Source: Halichoerus grypus
Lineage: Eukaryota > Chordata > Mammalia > Carnivora > Phocidae
NCBI RefSeq assembly: GCF_964656455.1
Contig: NC_135722.1
Span: forward strand, 49,370,628 to 49,434,627
DNA: 64,000 nucleotides
Direction: 5' to 3'
Shown here: in pieces, positions 12,208 through 25,200 of the stretch
Layout: every line of letters starts with the position of its first letter
Position numbering within the stretch: the first letter of the stretch is position 1
Program-made: the position numbers and the translations under genes
The notes under the pieces: model-generated
What the model was told of the DNA's origin: nothing
The model's database searches: none
What the model saw: only the letters and a program-made list of their open reading frames with translations

Positions 12208-13151
12208 ATGGCCTTACCCAGCAACTACTTCACTGCTCCAGTCTCTGAATTCCTCCTCATCTGCTTCCCTAACTACCAGAGTTGGCAGCACTGGCTGTCC
12301 CTGCCCCTCAGCCTCCTCTTCCTCCTGGCCATGGGGGTCAATGCCACCCTCTTGATCACCATCTGGCTGGAGGTCTCTCTGCACGAGCCCATGTACTACC
12401 TGCTCAGCCTACTCTCCCTGTTGGACATTGTGCTCTGCCTGACTGTCATCCCCAAGGTCCTGGCCATCTTCTGGTTTGATCTCAGGTCCATCAGCTTCTC
12501 AGCCTGCTTCCTCCAGATGTTCATCATGAACAGTTTCCTCCCTATGGAGTCCTGCACATTCCTGGTCATGGCCTATGACCGCTATGTGGCCATCTGCCAC
12601 CCACTATGATACCCATCCATCATCACTGACCAATTTGTGGCCAAGGCTAACGTCTTCATTGTCACTCAAAATGCCATTCTCACTGCACCTATTCCTATTC
12701 TCCCTGCCCGGCTCCATTATTGTGGGAAAAATGTCATTGAGAACTGCATCTGTGCCAACTTGTCCGTGTCCAGGCTCTCCTGTGACAATTTCACCCTTAA
12801 CAGAATCTACCAATTTGTGGCTGGTTGGACTTTACTGGGGTCAGATTTCATCCTCATCTTCCTGTCTTACACCTTCATCCTAAGAGCTGTGCTTAGGTTC
12901 AAGGCTGAGGGGGCTGCTGTAAAAGCCCTGAGCACATGTGGCTCTCACTTCATCCTCATCTTGTTCTTCAGCACCATCCTCTGGTTGTTGTGTTGACAAA
13001 TGTGGCCAGAAAGAGGGTCCCCATGGACATCCTCATCTTGCTCAATGTCCTTCATCACCTCATACCTCCTGCCTTGAACCCTATTGTATATGGGGTTCAG
13101 ACCAAAGAGATAAAACAAGGAATTAAGAAATTACTGTGGAGAGGGATGTGA
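12208..13151 (+). pseudogene. OR56A1P: Olfactory receptor OR56A1-like pseudogene
   Basis: This is a class I OR of the OR56A subfamily with two visible lesions. The ATG at 12208 begins MALPSN, matching the start used by the paralogue at 35021. Recognisable parts are LHEPMYYLL at the TM2 entry, the intact TM3 cysteine (SACFLQM), MAYDRYVAIC at the TM3 end, KALSTCGSHF in TM6 and NPIVYG in TM7. Codon 134 is TGA at 12607-12609 where paralogues have Arg; this fits a CGA to TGA change. A one-base deletion near 12980 in TM6 shifts the frame and gives a stop at 12994-12996; the original frame resumes downstream and ends at 13149-13151. The second half (VIENCICANLSVSRLSCDN) is what I recall of OR56A1, whereas the first half is nearly identical to the 35021 gene. 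The low lesion count implies recent inactivation. Assignment is by recall. Confidence 0.9.
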
Positions 13152-13344
13152 ATATGTAAAATAGATTTCTAATTCCTTTTCTTCCTTCTCCTCAGTGATT
13201 TTGTCTAGGCAGTGAATTGGACAAAATCTCGGTGAGTATTATACTCTGAAGCTCACTTCATAATTGACCCAGATTTCTTCCTTTATTCTCCTCGCCTGGT
13301 TTGGGTGAAGGTAGAGGAAGAAACTCATATTTCTTGAGTAACTG

Positions 13345-13530
13345 CTTTGAGTATAGGCAACTTTATTTAAGTAAATTTAATCTTTTGCAACATTTCTGTA
13401 GGTGTTATTACTTCCATTTTACATAGTAGAAAAAAAGATGCTTTTCAAGAGTGGAAAATGCCAAAGACCACATTCTCTTGAAAGTGGTGGAGAAGGAAAT
13501 TCAGACTCCAGAGCCTGGGCTCCTTCCACA
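13345..13530 (-). repeat. MIR SINE remnant
   Basis: Antisense MIR order: 'aggtgttattacttccattt', then a 'gaaaatgccaaagaccaca' region, then 'cagactccagagcctgggct'. Lies about 200 bp 3' of the OR56A1 pseudogene. Confidence 0.55.
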
Positions 13531-15204
13531 GAAATGCCCCTTCAAGTGCAATTGAAGCTGGATACCAGGCCTCTATCTACTTTGCTTGTGTTTTGTCCTT
13601 CTGGATATCTATTTCCCGCCTATACCTACTTCCTTGAGAACCAGCAGGTTCTCAGATAAGGTAGACTCCTGCCTGACAAAGCATCTGCAGGCCTACAGGA
13701 GAAGCGTGTCCAGGAGAAGAGTCTTAGAAATGAGGATAGGTTGAGAGAGAGGTGGGGAGAAGAGAGGCCATTTCTCAGAAAATGGGGAAACTGGGGCAGT
13801 GGTTTGGCCACTTCTCCTAAATGTTTAAGCTACACATCCAGTGAACTGAAAATCAGGTCTTACTTGATCTGTTGACTTTGCTTAAGAGCTCTAGTTGGAG
13901 GTAAGAAGACATAGCAAAGGGTCAGGTTTCTGGATAATAGTGAGTCTAGTCAGGAGAAGAGAAAAGAAATTGTACCGGTTATTTTCAGAGATTTAATGTA
14001 AAACAAATGGTTTAATGGATGATGGAAACTTGAAACTAAAACAGGGGATGCTGAAGTAATTGCAGAGGTCGCACCTGTGGGAAGAATCACACTTGGGAAG
14101 AATTTGGTCATTGGACCGCAGAAGGTTGGAGATGGGGCTATGGGAGCGGGACTGGGTGCTGCCTTCAACTGGTACTGCTGTCCCTGGAGCTCAGAGGAGG
14201 TGCCTTCAGAGCTGGGACTAAGATCTCTGAGGGTGGGCCTCTATCCTGCTGCTGCTGGTACCTCAGAGGAAGTTCAGTGAGGCTGATTGGATCCTGGGAG
14301 TTCCACACCCAAACCCAAATCAAACTCAAACCCAACACCCAACCAATCAACCAACAAATCCCGGAGACTAGAATCAACTCCACTGCCAGGTGAAGAGTCA
14401 TTGCTCAGGGATACTGACAAGACAGGGATAGGAAGAAGCAAGTATCCCCTGCCCTGCTTTAGCCTTCTAGTCTTTTCCAGCTGTTCTCTGTGGGTGGAAA
14501 TTAAAGGGAGCCAGCTGACAAAGAAGAGTTCCAGAGTCCAAGTCCCAGCATCCCAAGCAGATCTGGATGGTAGGTCTGGGGCTGAGAGACAAGAGTTAAT
14601 GACTGTGCAGCTCCTGTCAGTTTTGAGTCTGAGGGCTTGTGACCACATGAGGGACAACTGAGGCAGCACCCTGCAGTGCACACTGGCTCCCGGGGACTGG
14701 ACACAGACTCAAGTCCTCCCGTGCGGGTATGCAAAGAGACATGGCATCATAACATAATGTCACAGGGCCAGCTTTCATAGCTATGGGAGAGTCTGGAGTT
14801 AGCTCTGAGCTGGAATACAGAATGACCACATCACACTGCAGGGATTCCCCACAGTAAGTGCAGCTCAGGACTGTGTGGGCTCCAGGGCAGACTCTTCCAA
14901 AGCCACACTCAGTAACAGCAGGAAAGGAAAATGACATCCATTTGCCTACAAGAAGGGGCTCTTACTACCCTCAGGCTTGGCTCTCATTTCCTCAAGCCAG
15001 AGCCACAGGTGCGACTCAGCATTTGTCATTTTCCACAGGAGAATTCTCTCACAGGGCTCCCCTCCATCTCATGGCTGCTGGAAGAGTTTATCCACCACCA
15101 CCTTCCTCCTGTCCGTCAGAGGACAGAAGGGCCAACTTCAACACTGATGACCAAAAATGATACCAATAATCTCAACGTCCTTCCATACTGATAACAGTGA
15201 TGGT
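13531..15204. other. Gene-free, somewhat GC-richer DNA
   Basis: Several overlapping open frames on both strands at 14077-15191 reflect the base composition; none carries a domain I know. Confidence 0.4.
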
Positions 15205-15315
15205 AATGACAATGAAAGCAAAAGCTCAAATGTTTTGAGCACTTGCAATATACCAGTATCTGTGCACGATAACATTAATTTTCATAAGACCTTTGTGTGG
15301 ATGATTACAAAAATT
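15205..15315 (-). repeat. MIR fragment
   Basis: 'tgttttgagcacttgcaata' followed by 'aacattaattttcataagac' has the layout of the reversed MIR 3' half. Short and diverged. Confidence 0.45.
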
Positions 15316-16140
15316 AGTTTTAAAAACATCTAACAGAAAGGATGCAATCCATAGGAATAGGATACATATTGTCAGGTGATATTGCCCAGCACTTAGTCCA
15401 CTCTGTTGGTCTCTCTAGGAGTGTTTTCTCCACCTCTGCTATGCTTCTCCCAGGTGCAAATCCAGAAGGGACTCCAAGAGGAATCCCTGTTAGTTGGTCA
15501 TATTCAGATCTTAATTCCTGCATTAGGCTTCTCTAGATCAGTGCAAACAGCCACCATAATTATGAGAAGTTTGACCAAATTTGCTCAGGGATGCTGAGTA
15601 CATGGTTGTAGAAACTACAGCTTGTGTTAGGGATTTGTAAGGGATGTAGAGGCCAGCATGCCTGTTGTCATCCCTCAGAGTGACAAGCACAGCTTCTGGC
15701 ACATCAGGGGGCTCAGCAAACATCCCCTTGCTTATGATATTGAAGTGACTAAGAGTTAACCAGTAATGTCTACAATGCATCTTTCGTTCCAAGTAGTAGA
15801 GCCCTAAGTATAAGAACAGGCATGACATGTACTTGAGGTTGGCTCTCCACTTTGGTCCTTGGGAGACAAGTTAAGATGATGACAGTTTCTCACAGAATTG
15901 TCAAGCCCAGTGCAGGTGGCTCAAGGAACTGGACACAGTGGTTCTAAGACAGATTTGGGGTGAGTCCTCATACAGATAAAGGGGATGGAGGGACAGGATT
16001 ACCCAAAGAGCCAGATCTTGAAGGGTAAGCACACCTTTGCCGTGAAGCTCCCATTGCAAAAAAATGTCCTCTTAGTACAGTCTTTGAACATGTCTTGAAT
16101 GGATAGAATGAAGTAGCAGAAACTAAAGGCATTTTAAATT
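15316..16140. other. Unassigned intergenic DNA
   Basis: No gene or repeat recognised. Confidence 0.35.
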
Positions 16141-16455
16141 GACATTTTAAAAGTACAAACCTCCAGTTTTAAGAGATAAGTACTGGGGATGTAATGTACA
16201 ACACGATGACTGTAGTTGATACTGCTGTATGGTATATTTGAAAGTTGCTAAGAGACTAGATCCTAAAAGTTCTTATCATATGGAAAAAATTTTTTTCTTC
16301 TTTTTTTGTGTATATATGAGGTACTAGATATTAACTAAACTTGTTGTGGTAATCATTTTACAATATGTATATAAGTCAAGCCATTATGCTGTACACCTTC
16401 GACTTCTATCCTCCTGTATGTCAATTATATCTCAATAAGCTGGAAAAAAAATAAA
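16141..16455 (+). mobile_element. Old L1 3' UTR fragment
   Basis: Contains 'ggggatgtaatgtacaacac', 'atatttgaaagttgctaaga', 'taaacttgttgtggtaatca' and 'tgtcaattatatctcaataa' in that order, ending in an A-rich tail. This is the 3' UTR pattern of old (MA-type) mammalian L1s. Strongly 5'-truncated, with no ORF2 left. Confidence 0.7.
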
Positions 16456-17154
16456 ATATTTTGTCAGTTTAAGTGAAAATCTGTGGAGTCACTTTGCTAA
16501 CACAGCATGACTGTGGTCCAATTGTACTGGAAGGGAGTGTATTAAAAATATGAGAAGGGGGAGGGGAGAGGCCAGCCAAGAGCCACTCACCTCACTCCCT
16601 AGTTTGCACGTTACTCACATTTGCAAGAGGAACACAGAGCCTTTTGGAAAAGAGTATCTTTGAAGAATATCATTGAACACTGCTATTCAGGACCAGCACA
16701 GATTTAAATGAAGAGCCAGTAGCAAGAAAGAGCACCAAATCTCCTGGAATTAAATTATCTGGAGGAAAAAGGGAGTTTATGGTGGTGACCAATGCTCGAA
16801 GCAAAGACCTAAATATTGTTGAAGGAGCAAAACTATATTTTCCACATATAATAAAGTGAAGTTTGGGAGCCTTGTAGTACATAGTCATCCAGATATGCTC
16901 TTGTTCTTCAGATATATTCTAAGCCAATGGGTGTTAGCATGAGAGCTGTGACCTCAGAGGCCCCGTGTGGGACATCAAACTGTGCAGCCAGGGAGTCTAT
17001 AAAGCCTGGAGTTATTGCCAAGAGTAAATAAATGCTTCATAGCCGGCAAGTCAACACTGCTCTCTTGTGGCTACTAACAGGAATAGCAATATTGGGGTGA
17101 AGTCAGTTCTCAACCTCTGCTTGATGTTTGAAAGGTGACTGTTATGAAATAACA
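16456..17154. other. Unassigned intergenic DNA
   Basis: No gene or repeat recognised. Confidence 0.35.
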
Positions 17155-17258
17155 GAGTTGCCTGGGTGGCTCAGACAGTTAAGGCTTTGGCTCAGGTCAT
17201 GATCCCCGGGTCTTGGGATTGAGTCCCACATTGGGCTCCTTGCTCAGCTTCTCACAGT
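17155..17258 (+). mobile_element. CAN-SINE head fragment
   Basis: Only the tRNA-like head remains ('gcctgggtggctcagacagt', 'tcaggtcatgatccccgggt', 'gggctccttgctcagcttct'). The CT-rich body and A-tail are missing. No clear target duplication. Confidence 0.8.
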
Positions 17259-18185
17259 TTCTTACAGAAACTCTCTTATGAAAAGTCTGTTATGAAACTC
17301 CTGGGATCTCCAACACTTAGGCAAGAAGTAGTGAGTGGCTTCAAGAAGATACTGTACTTCCTGCTCATAAGGCACATGGGAATTTAATGATTAATTAAAA
17401 AAAGAAAAGGATATAACAATTATAATCTGATTTCCTTTTCTTCAGTGACATCCAAAATCAATATCAAATCAATGACATGAGTCTGGAATTCATAAGGGTA
17501 GAATGTATCTAGGTATTTAGTAAGATGTTACATTAGCAGTATTGACTAAGGACTATATATAGTAATAACGTTTATTCATTTATTCATCTCCTCAACCAAA
17601 AGTTAGTTCAGTGCTTTATGTGTGGTTACCACATTAATGATTAGTATAGATAGTTACCAAGAGATAAACTACTTTTAGAGAAATTATGCTCAAAATAGCC
17701 CATGAAATATCATTATTCCCAATTTTGCAGATTAGGCAATTGAAAAAAAAGGTAAAATACTAATAGTCATTCAGCTAACAGACCAGAATCAATAGAGAAA
17801 TCAGACATGTTTGCTAACTAAATCCATTTTTCCTATCATGTTGTCTAGGGATTGAGTACATTTTTAGACTTCACCTGGACAGCTTTGTAGTTTTCTGAAG
17901 TTTTTGTGCTCCAGATTATAGATAGCAGAGGCAATGCACATCAAAACCCATCATATATTGAATTAGTCAATTCAAGAGTAAAGTTAGTTACTACAACAAA
18001 GATATTGCGGTAACTACACAATGCTAGTTTACTTCTCATCCAAACCCATTCCAGTGTATGGGGGCTTTACTTCATGTCAACTCTTAGGGAACCAAGCTTC
18101 TTCCATATGTGGATCCTCCATGTATTAAGCCCTTAGGGATCCGACAGATATTTCTGAATCTGGCTGATGTACAAGCATATTTTTT
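17259..18185. other. Unassigned intergenic DNA
   Basis: A stretch near 17700-17800 ('attattcccaattttgcag') may be an old MIR/L2 piece. No gene seen. Confidence 0.3.
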
Positions 18186-18377
18186 TTTCATTTAAAGATT
18201 TTATTTATTTATTTGTCAGAGAGAGAGAGAGGGAGAAAGCACAAGCAAGGGGAGCGGCAGGCAGAGGGAGAAGCAGGCTCACCGCTGAGCAAGGAGCCCG
18301 ATGTGGGACTCAATCCGAAGACTCGGGATCATGACCTGAGCCAAAGCCTTAACTGTCTGAGCCACCCAGGCACCCAT
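18186..18377 (-). mobile_element. CAN-SINE, antisense
   Basis: Reversed SINE: 'ttaaagattttatttattta', GA-rich 'gagagagagagagggagaaa', 'gatcatgacctgagccaaag', and a head ending 'tgagccacccaggcaccca'. Confidence 0.88.
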
Positions 18378-19103
18378 TGTTCCGGATCTTATAGGAGACT
18401 TTAGTGGCTCAATCTGAGAGAGATTTACATCACTTTTTCTATCATTCCATTTGCCACAGTGCTCACATAAATCCAGCTGCCTACAGGTGAGGCTGGGTCA
18501 CTGAATATTTATTTCTTAAGAGAAATGATACAAGAGAGACTCTTGCATGTAAAATATACTTACCCTCTTCCCAAGGGAGACCACCCAGGCTCTCGCAAAG
18601 TCCAAGATCTCGAGCAGTGAGTGTCTTCTCCGTCAGGTCCTGATGTGATTCCTTGTGGACCATTTTCCTCCTCTCACCACATAGGTAACGGTGGAGCAGA
18701 TACTGGTATCCGTCATTCAGAGTCCCATTTGGAGGTGAGGCATGGAATTTGTTCAGCAGGAGCTTTTCCGTGGTAATGCTGGAATACTCTGGGGGACAGG
18801 CACTGCCACATTTTTACCCACTGAAGTGGTGGAAGTTCCCTGAACTGACACTGGTTATGTTCTCTGGGAGGGACTTGCCATTGTTTCTATGACCCCTTGT
18901 TCTGCCTTTGGGGGTGTATGTCTTCTTCATTGTCCCCCACGACATTATGTCATGCAGACACTGGAACATGTGACTTCTTTTGCATTACTGCATTTGGAGC
19001 CTGTTCCAGCTCATAAAATAATAAGATCAATAATTGCTTTAATCCTTAATCAAAAACTTCCTTTAAAAGCCAAGCTCAGGTGTCTTTGTCAATAAACACC
19101 CTC
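18378..19103. other. Unassigned intergenic DNA
   Basis: No gene or repeat recognised. Confidence 0.35.
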
Positions 19104-19120
19104 AAAAACCAAACAGGTTT

Positions 19121-19318
19121 GGGTGCCTGGGTGGCTCAGTCAGTTAAGCGACTGCCTTCGGCTCAGGTCATGATCCCAGGGTCCTGGGATCGAGCCCCGC
19201 ATCGGGCTCCCTGCTCTGCGGGGAGCCTGCTTCTCCCTCTCCCACTCCCCCTGCTTGTGTTCCCTCTCTCGCTGTGTCTCTCTCTGTCAAATAAATAAAT
19301 AAAATCTTAAAAAAAAAC
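19121..19318 (+). mobile_element. Young CAN-SINE with perfect target duplication
   Basis: Full-length copy from 'gggtgcctgggtggctcagt' to 'aaataaataaataaaatctt' plus A-tail. It is flanked by an exact 17-bp repeat, aaaaaccaaacaggttt, at 19104-19120 and 19319-19335. Its low divergence from the copies at 29703 and 33406 marks it as young. Confidence 0.95.
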
Positions 19319-19335
19319 AAAAACCAAACAGGTTT

Positions 19336-21249
19336 CTGATCTATTTCTATCAGGGCAGTTCCATGCACTAGTAATCACATGCACATATGTTCTTAAGCAT
19401 AATTTTAGAATTTTTCTTTCATTTCTTTATTGTCTTTTCCAGTTCACCATGCCACTCCTTTTTAAGTAATGGTGTCTAAGGCCACTGGACTTGAGTAAGA
19501 CAACTATACACATAATCTACTCTTCTCAGGGCTGGTTTCTGTGAGTCTGTGTTTTTCAAAGACAATCTAAAACTTTCTCTTAACCTTTGACCTCCCAAGC
19601 AGTAGGACAGTTTTTCAAGACCCCACATTTATGGACTTTCTCTATTATCATTAATTTCTGCTTGAAGACCAGCCAACTTTCTGCTAAGCTCATCTACTTA
19701 TCATAATAACTTGTCAATGGAATCAACAATCACAAACACACACAATTATTTTCAACTGTAACCAACCATTTCCCCTAGACTTATTATTTAGTAGACATGT
19801 CAGGTTTCCTTGTTGTGTGATCTTTCTGAGATTTGTTGTTAATTTTCTCAGTGTCTGCAGCATTAGTCAGGATAACTTGCTGGCTGTTGAAACAAACAAT
19901 TCCAATATGTTAGGGGTTTAACACATACAACTTTATGTTTTGAGGATATCCATCCAATGCATGTAGAAGAGGAGGTTCTCCTCCATGCTGTCTTTTAAAA
20001 AACCTGACTTCTTCCATTGTGTATTTCCATCATTTCTAGGGCTTCGTGTCTTCAGTGGATTAAGCGCAACTGGCCAGAGTGGTGGGTAGAGAGAGTAGAG
20101 GACATCAAGTAGGCTGTGGAGATTTGCCTAGAAGAGTTATGTGCCATCTCCTTGGCCAGACTCAGTCTTACAGCCCCATCTGACTATAGGTGAGCCTGGA
20201 AAATGTAAATTTATCTGTGTGTCTAGGAGGAGGAAGAACTCAGTTTAGTAAACTTAGCCTTATCTCTGTCATTTATACACATTGATTGTCAGCTGAACTC
20301 CAAGCTTTGCAGTGGGAAGGGTGAGAAGTTGTAGGAGACCTCTGGAGATTTTGTGGCTCCCCTGGTCTCTTTGAGACAGTGAGCCCTCCAACCTGACCTG
20401 CTGCTTGTTTGCCTCTTTCAGAAGCCTTATTAAGTAGATCATCAGGTTTTATTTTAGACTCATAAGAGAGAAGCAAAGGAGACTTTCTGAGTCCCTTCCA
20501 TGTTTTCCAGTCATCCCCCCATCAGTGGTAAAGATGAAGAGAGGGACATTGGTATGCTGCATCTTAGTGGACGGGTACAGGGATCAGAATGCCCTCCCCT
20601 CCAGACCCAGTCTGTAGCCCAGGACTGTCCAAATACATTCCTGAAGGCTGCCTTAAGATTTGCTAGGATGACATCAGGAGTCTGACATGGGATTTAAATG
20701 AGCAGTGCATTCTCTGCTCAGTCCTTGCGTTTGTGCAGAGCTCTTGTGGTCAAGAGACGTTGCTGTTAGGACACAGTGGGTGGGGGACCTGATGAGTTAA
20801 TATTCCAGGGAAGGACAGACCTTGTTGGATTTCCTCCACAAAGTCACTGAATTTATTGCCTTCACTTCGATGTTTATAATAGAATTAAGAACTGTGTCCT
20901 GTTTGAGAAAGAGGCTGTGAGTTTCCTTCGACCTATGCTTGCTCCTGAAAAAGTAAATATTGACTTGTCTATAAATGGAGCCAAAAGAGGTCTGTTTATG
21001 GGTCCATGTGCTGTGCTTCCTCAGAGCTGGGTGAGAGCAGTTTCCTCGACTTCCCAGGTATGCTGCTGCCTTTGGAGGAGTAATCTGGAGGAAATCTGTG
21101 CCATATGTTTATCCAGCCAACTACTATCCGCTAAAACATATTTTGGAGACTGTAAGATCACACTTCTCTACATGTCTTTTTCCTGTTGTGGGGCAAATAC
21201 TGCTTTGGTTAGTATCACCACCTTCACTTTCCTTTTGCACCATCATCTT
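19336..21249. other. Unassigned intergenic DNA
   Basis: A 159-codon frame (20917-21396) runs into the L1 3' UTR at its end and has no domain. No gene supported. Confidence 0.4.
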
Positions 21250-21983
21250 TTTTCTCAGCCAAATGTATTACATAGTTCATCTATCCCCCTCCTCATCCTG
21301 CAACCACTAGTTTTTTCTCCATATTTGAGTCTGTTTCTCTTTTGTTGTTGTTGCTTATTTGTTCATTCGTTTTGTTTTTTTAGATTCCACATATGAATGA
21401 AATCATATGGTATTTATCTTTCCCTGTCTGACTCATTTCACTTAGCATAATACTCTCTAAGTCCATCTGTGTTGTCACAAATGGCAAGATTTCATTCTTT
21501 CTTATGGCCAAGTAATATTCCATTGTGTAGATATATACCACATCTTCTTTAACCATTTGTCTATCAGAGGACATTTAGGTTGCTTCCTATCTTGTCCGTT
21601 GTAAGTAATGCTGCAATAAACATAGGGGTGCATCTATCTTTTTGAATTAGTGTTTTTGTTTTCCTTGAGTAAATACGCAGAAGTGGAATTATTAGATTAT
21701 ATGGTATTTCTTTTTTGAGTTTTTTGAGGACCTTCCATATACTCTTTTGTACAGTGGCTGTGCCAATTTACATTCCCACCAACAGTGCATGAGGGTTCCT
21801 TTTTCTCCATTTTCTTTCTGACACTTGTTACTTCTTGTCTTTTTTGATACTAGCATTGTGGCTGGTGTGAAGTGATACCTCATTGTGGTTCTGATTTGTA
21901 TTTTCTTGATAATTAGTAATGTCGAGCATCTCTTATGTGTCTGTTGGTTATCTATATGTCTTCTTTGGAAAAGTGTCTGCAGA
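21250..21983 (-). mobile_element. Old L1, 3' part (split by the younger L1)
   Basis: Antisense L1 3' UTR and the ORF2 C-terminus. Residual frames read YIYTMEYYLAIRKNEILPF and [18 protein letters not shown], both hallmarks of the ORF2 end, with stops between them. The element is interrupted at 21984-22000 and continues at 27974. It is clearly more diverged than the L1 nested in it. Confidence 0.85.
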
Positions 21984-22291
21984 GCCTCTGCCCATTTTTA
22001 TTTATTTATTTATTTTTTAAATTTTATTATGTTATGTTAGTCACCATACAATACATCATTAATTTTTGATGTGGTGATCCATGATCCATTGTTTTCGTAT
22101 AACACCCAGTGCTCCATGCAGTACGTGCCCTCCTTAATACCCATCACCGGGCTAACCCATCCCCCCTCCCCGCTCCCCTCTAAAACCCTGTTTGTTTCTC
22201 AGAGTCCATAGTCTCTCACGGTTCATCTCTCCCTCCAATTCCCCCCTCCTCATTTTTCCCTTCCTTCTCCTTATGTCCTCCATGCTATTCC

Positions 22292-25200
22292 TTACGTTCC
22301 ACAAATAAGTGAAACCATATGATAATTGACTTTCTCTGCTTGACTTATTTCACTTAGCATAATGTCCTCCAGTCCCATCCGTGTTAATGTAAAAGTTGGG
22401 TATTCATCCTTTCTGATGGCTGAGTAATATTCCATTGTATATATGGACGACATCTTCTTTATCCATTCATCTGTTGAAGGGCATCTCGGCTCTTTCCACA
22501 GTTTGGCTATTGAGGACATTGCTGCTATGAACATTGGGGTGCATATGGCCCTTCTTTTCATTACATCTGTGTCTTTGGGGTAAATACCGAGGAGTGCAAT
22601 TGCTGGGTCATAGGGTAGCTCTATTTTTAAATTTTTGAGGAACCTCCACACTGTTTTCCAAAGTGGCTGTACCAACTTGCATTCCCACCAACAGTGTGAG
22701 AGGGTTCCCCTTTCTCCACAACCTCTCCAACATTTGTTGTTTCTTTCCCTGTCCATTTTTGCCATTCTAACTGGTGTAAGGTGGTATCTCAGTGTGGTTT
22801 TGATTTGGATTTCCCTGATGGCTAATGATGATGAACATTTTTTCATGTGTCTGTTAGCCATTTGTATGTCTTCTTTAGAGAAGTGTATGTTCATGTCTTC
22901 TGCCCACTTTTTGACTTGATTATTTGTTTTTTGGGTATTGAGTTTGAGAAGTTCTTTATGGATCTTGGATACCAGCCCTTTATCTGTAGTGTCATTTGCA
23001 AATATCATCTCCCATTCTGTGGGTTGCCTCTTTGTTTTGTTGACTGTTTCCTTTGCTGTGCAGAAGCTTTTTATCTTGATGAAGTCCCAAAAGTTCATTT
23101 TTGCTTTTGTTTCACTAGCTTTTGGAGATGTATCTTGAAAGAAGTTGCTGTGGCCGATGTCAAAGAGGTTACTGCCTATGTTCTCCTCTAGGATTTTGAT
23201 GGATTCCTGTCTCACATTGAGGTCTTTCATCCATTTAGAGTTTATCTTTGTGTATGGTATAAGAGAATGGCCGATTTTCATTCTTCTGTATATAGCTGTC
23301 CAATTTTCCCAGCACCATTTATTGAAGAGACTGTCTTTTTTCCATTGCATGTTTTTTCCTGCTTTGTCAAAGATTATTTGACCATAGAGTTGAGGGTCCA
23401 TATCTGGGTTCTCTATTCTGTTCCATTGGTCTGTGTGTCTGTTTTTGTGCCAGTACCATGCTGTCTTGGTGATCACAGCTTTGTAATATAGCTTGAAATT
23501 GGGCAACGTGATGCCCCCAGCTTTGTTTTTCTTTTTCAACATTTCCTTGGCGATTCGGGGTCTTTTCTGATTCCATACAAATTTTAGGATTGTTTGTTCC
23601 AGCACTTTGAAAAATGTCATTGGAATTTTGATTGGTATGGCATTGAAGGTATAGATTGCTCTGGGTAGCATAGACATTTTAACAATGTTTATTCTTCCGA
23701 TCCATGAGCATGGAATATTTTTCCATCTTTTTGTGTCTTCTTCAATTTCTTTCATGAGTGTTCTGTAGTTCCTAGAGTATAGATCCTTTACCTCTTTGGT
23801 TAGGTTTATTCCGAGATATCTTTTGGTTTTTGGTGCTATTGTAAATGGAATCGTTTCTCTAATTTCTCTTTCCACAGTTGGGTTGTTAGCGTATAAGAAA
23901 GCAACTGATTTCTGTGCATTGATTTTGTATCCTGCCACATTACTGAATTGCTGGATGAGTTCTAGTAATTTGGGGGTGGAGTCTTTTGGGTTTTCCACAT
24001 AAAGTATCCTGTCATCTGCGAAAAGAGAGAGTTTGACTTCTTCTTTGCCAATTTGAATACCTTTTATTTCTTTTTGTTGTCTGATTGCTGTTGCTAGGAC
24101 TTCTAGTACTATGTTGAACAACAGTGGTGAGAGTGGGCATCCTTGATGTGTTCCTGATCTTAAGGGAAAGGCTCTCAGCTTTTCCCCATTGAGGATGATA
24201 TTCGCTGTGGGTTTTTCATAGATGGATTTTATGAGCTTGAGGAATGTTCCCTCTATCCCTATACTCTGGAGAGTTTTAATCAGGAAAGGATGTTGTATTT
24301 TGTCAAATGCTTTTCCTGCATCCATTGAGAGGACCATATGGTTCTTCTCTTTCCTCTTATTAATGTCTTCTATCACATTGATTGATTTGCGAATGTTGAA
24401 CCACCCTTGCATCCTGGGGATAAATCCCACTTGGTTGTGGTAGATGATCCTTTTAATGTATTGTTGGATCCTATTAGCTAGGATTTTGTTGAGGATTTTG
24501 GAATCCATATTCATCAGGGATATCGGTCTGAAATTCTCCTTTTTGATGGGGTCTTTACCTGGTTTGGGGATTAAGGTAATGCTGGCCTCATAGAATGAGT
24601 TTGGAAGGTTTCCTTCTGTTTCTATTTTTTGAAAGAGCTTCAGGAGAATAGGTGTTATTTCTTCTTTGAATGTTTGGTAGAATTCCCCAGGGAATCCATC
24701 AGGCCTGGACTCTTGTTTTTTGGGAGGTTTTTGATCACTGCTTCAATCTCGTTACTGGTTATTGGCCTATTCAGGTTGTCAATTTCTTCCTATTTCAGTC
24801 TTGGCAGCTTATAGGTTTCCAGGAAGGCCTCCATTTCATCCAGATTGCTCAGTTTATTGGCATATAGTTGTTGATAATAATTTCTAATAATTGTTTCTAT
24901 TTCCTTGGTGTTGGTCATGATCTCTCCCCTTTCATTCATAATTGTATTAATTTGGGTCCTTTCTCTTTTCTTTTGGATAAGTCTGGCCAGTGGTTTATCG
25001 ATCTTATTAATTCTTTCAAAGAACCAACTTCTAGTTTCTTTGATCTGATCTAGTGTGTTTCTGGTTTCTAATTCATTGATCTCTGCTTTAATTTTAATTA
25101 TTTCTCTTCTAATGTGTGGCTTAGGCATCGTTTGTTGCTTTTTCTCTAGTTCTTTAAGGTGTAGAGTTAGATGGTGAATTTGGGATTTTTCTATTTTTTT

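Noticed and set aside
12604..12813. Antisense frames across the OR loci (also 35312-35617, 35680-35898 and 49718-50002)
   Set aside because: Shadows of the OR coding strand; the sense strand has the conserved OR motifs.
19168..19368. Open frames through CAN-SINEs (also 33344-33583, 37402-37617 and 29071-29268)
   Set aside because: They encode the recurring SINE translation and are not genes.
20917..21396. 159-codon frame before the old L1
   Set aside because: Cys/Ser-rich without a domain and its end lies inside L1 3' UTR sequence.
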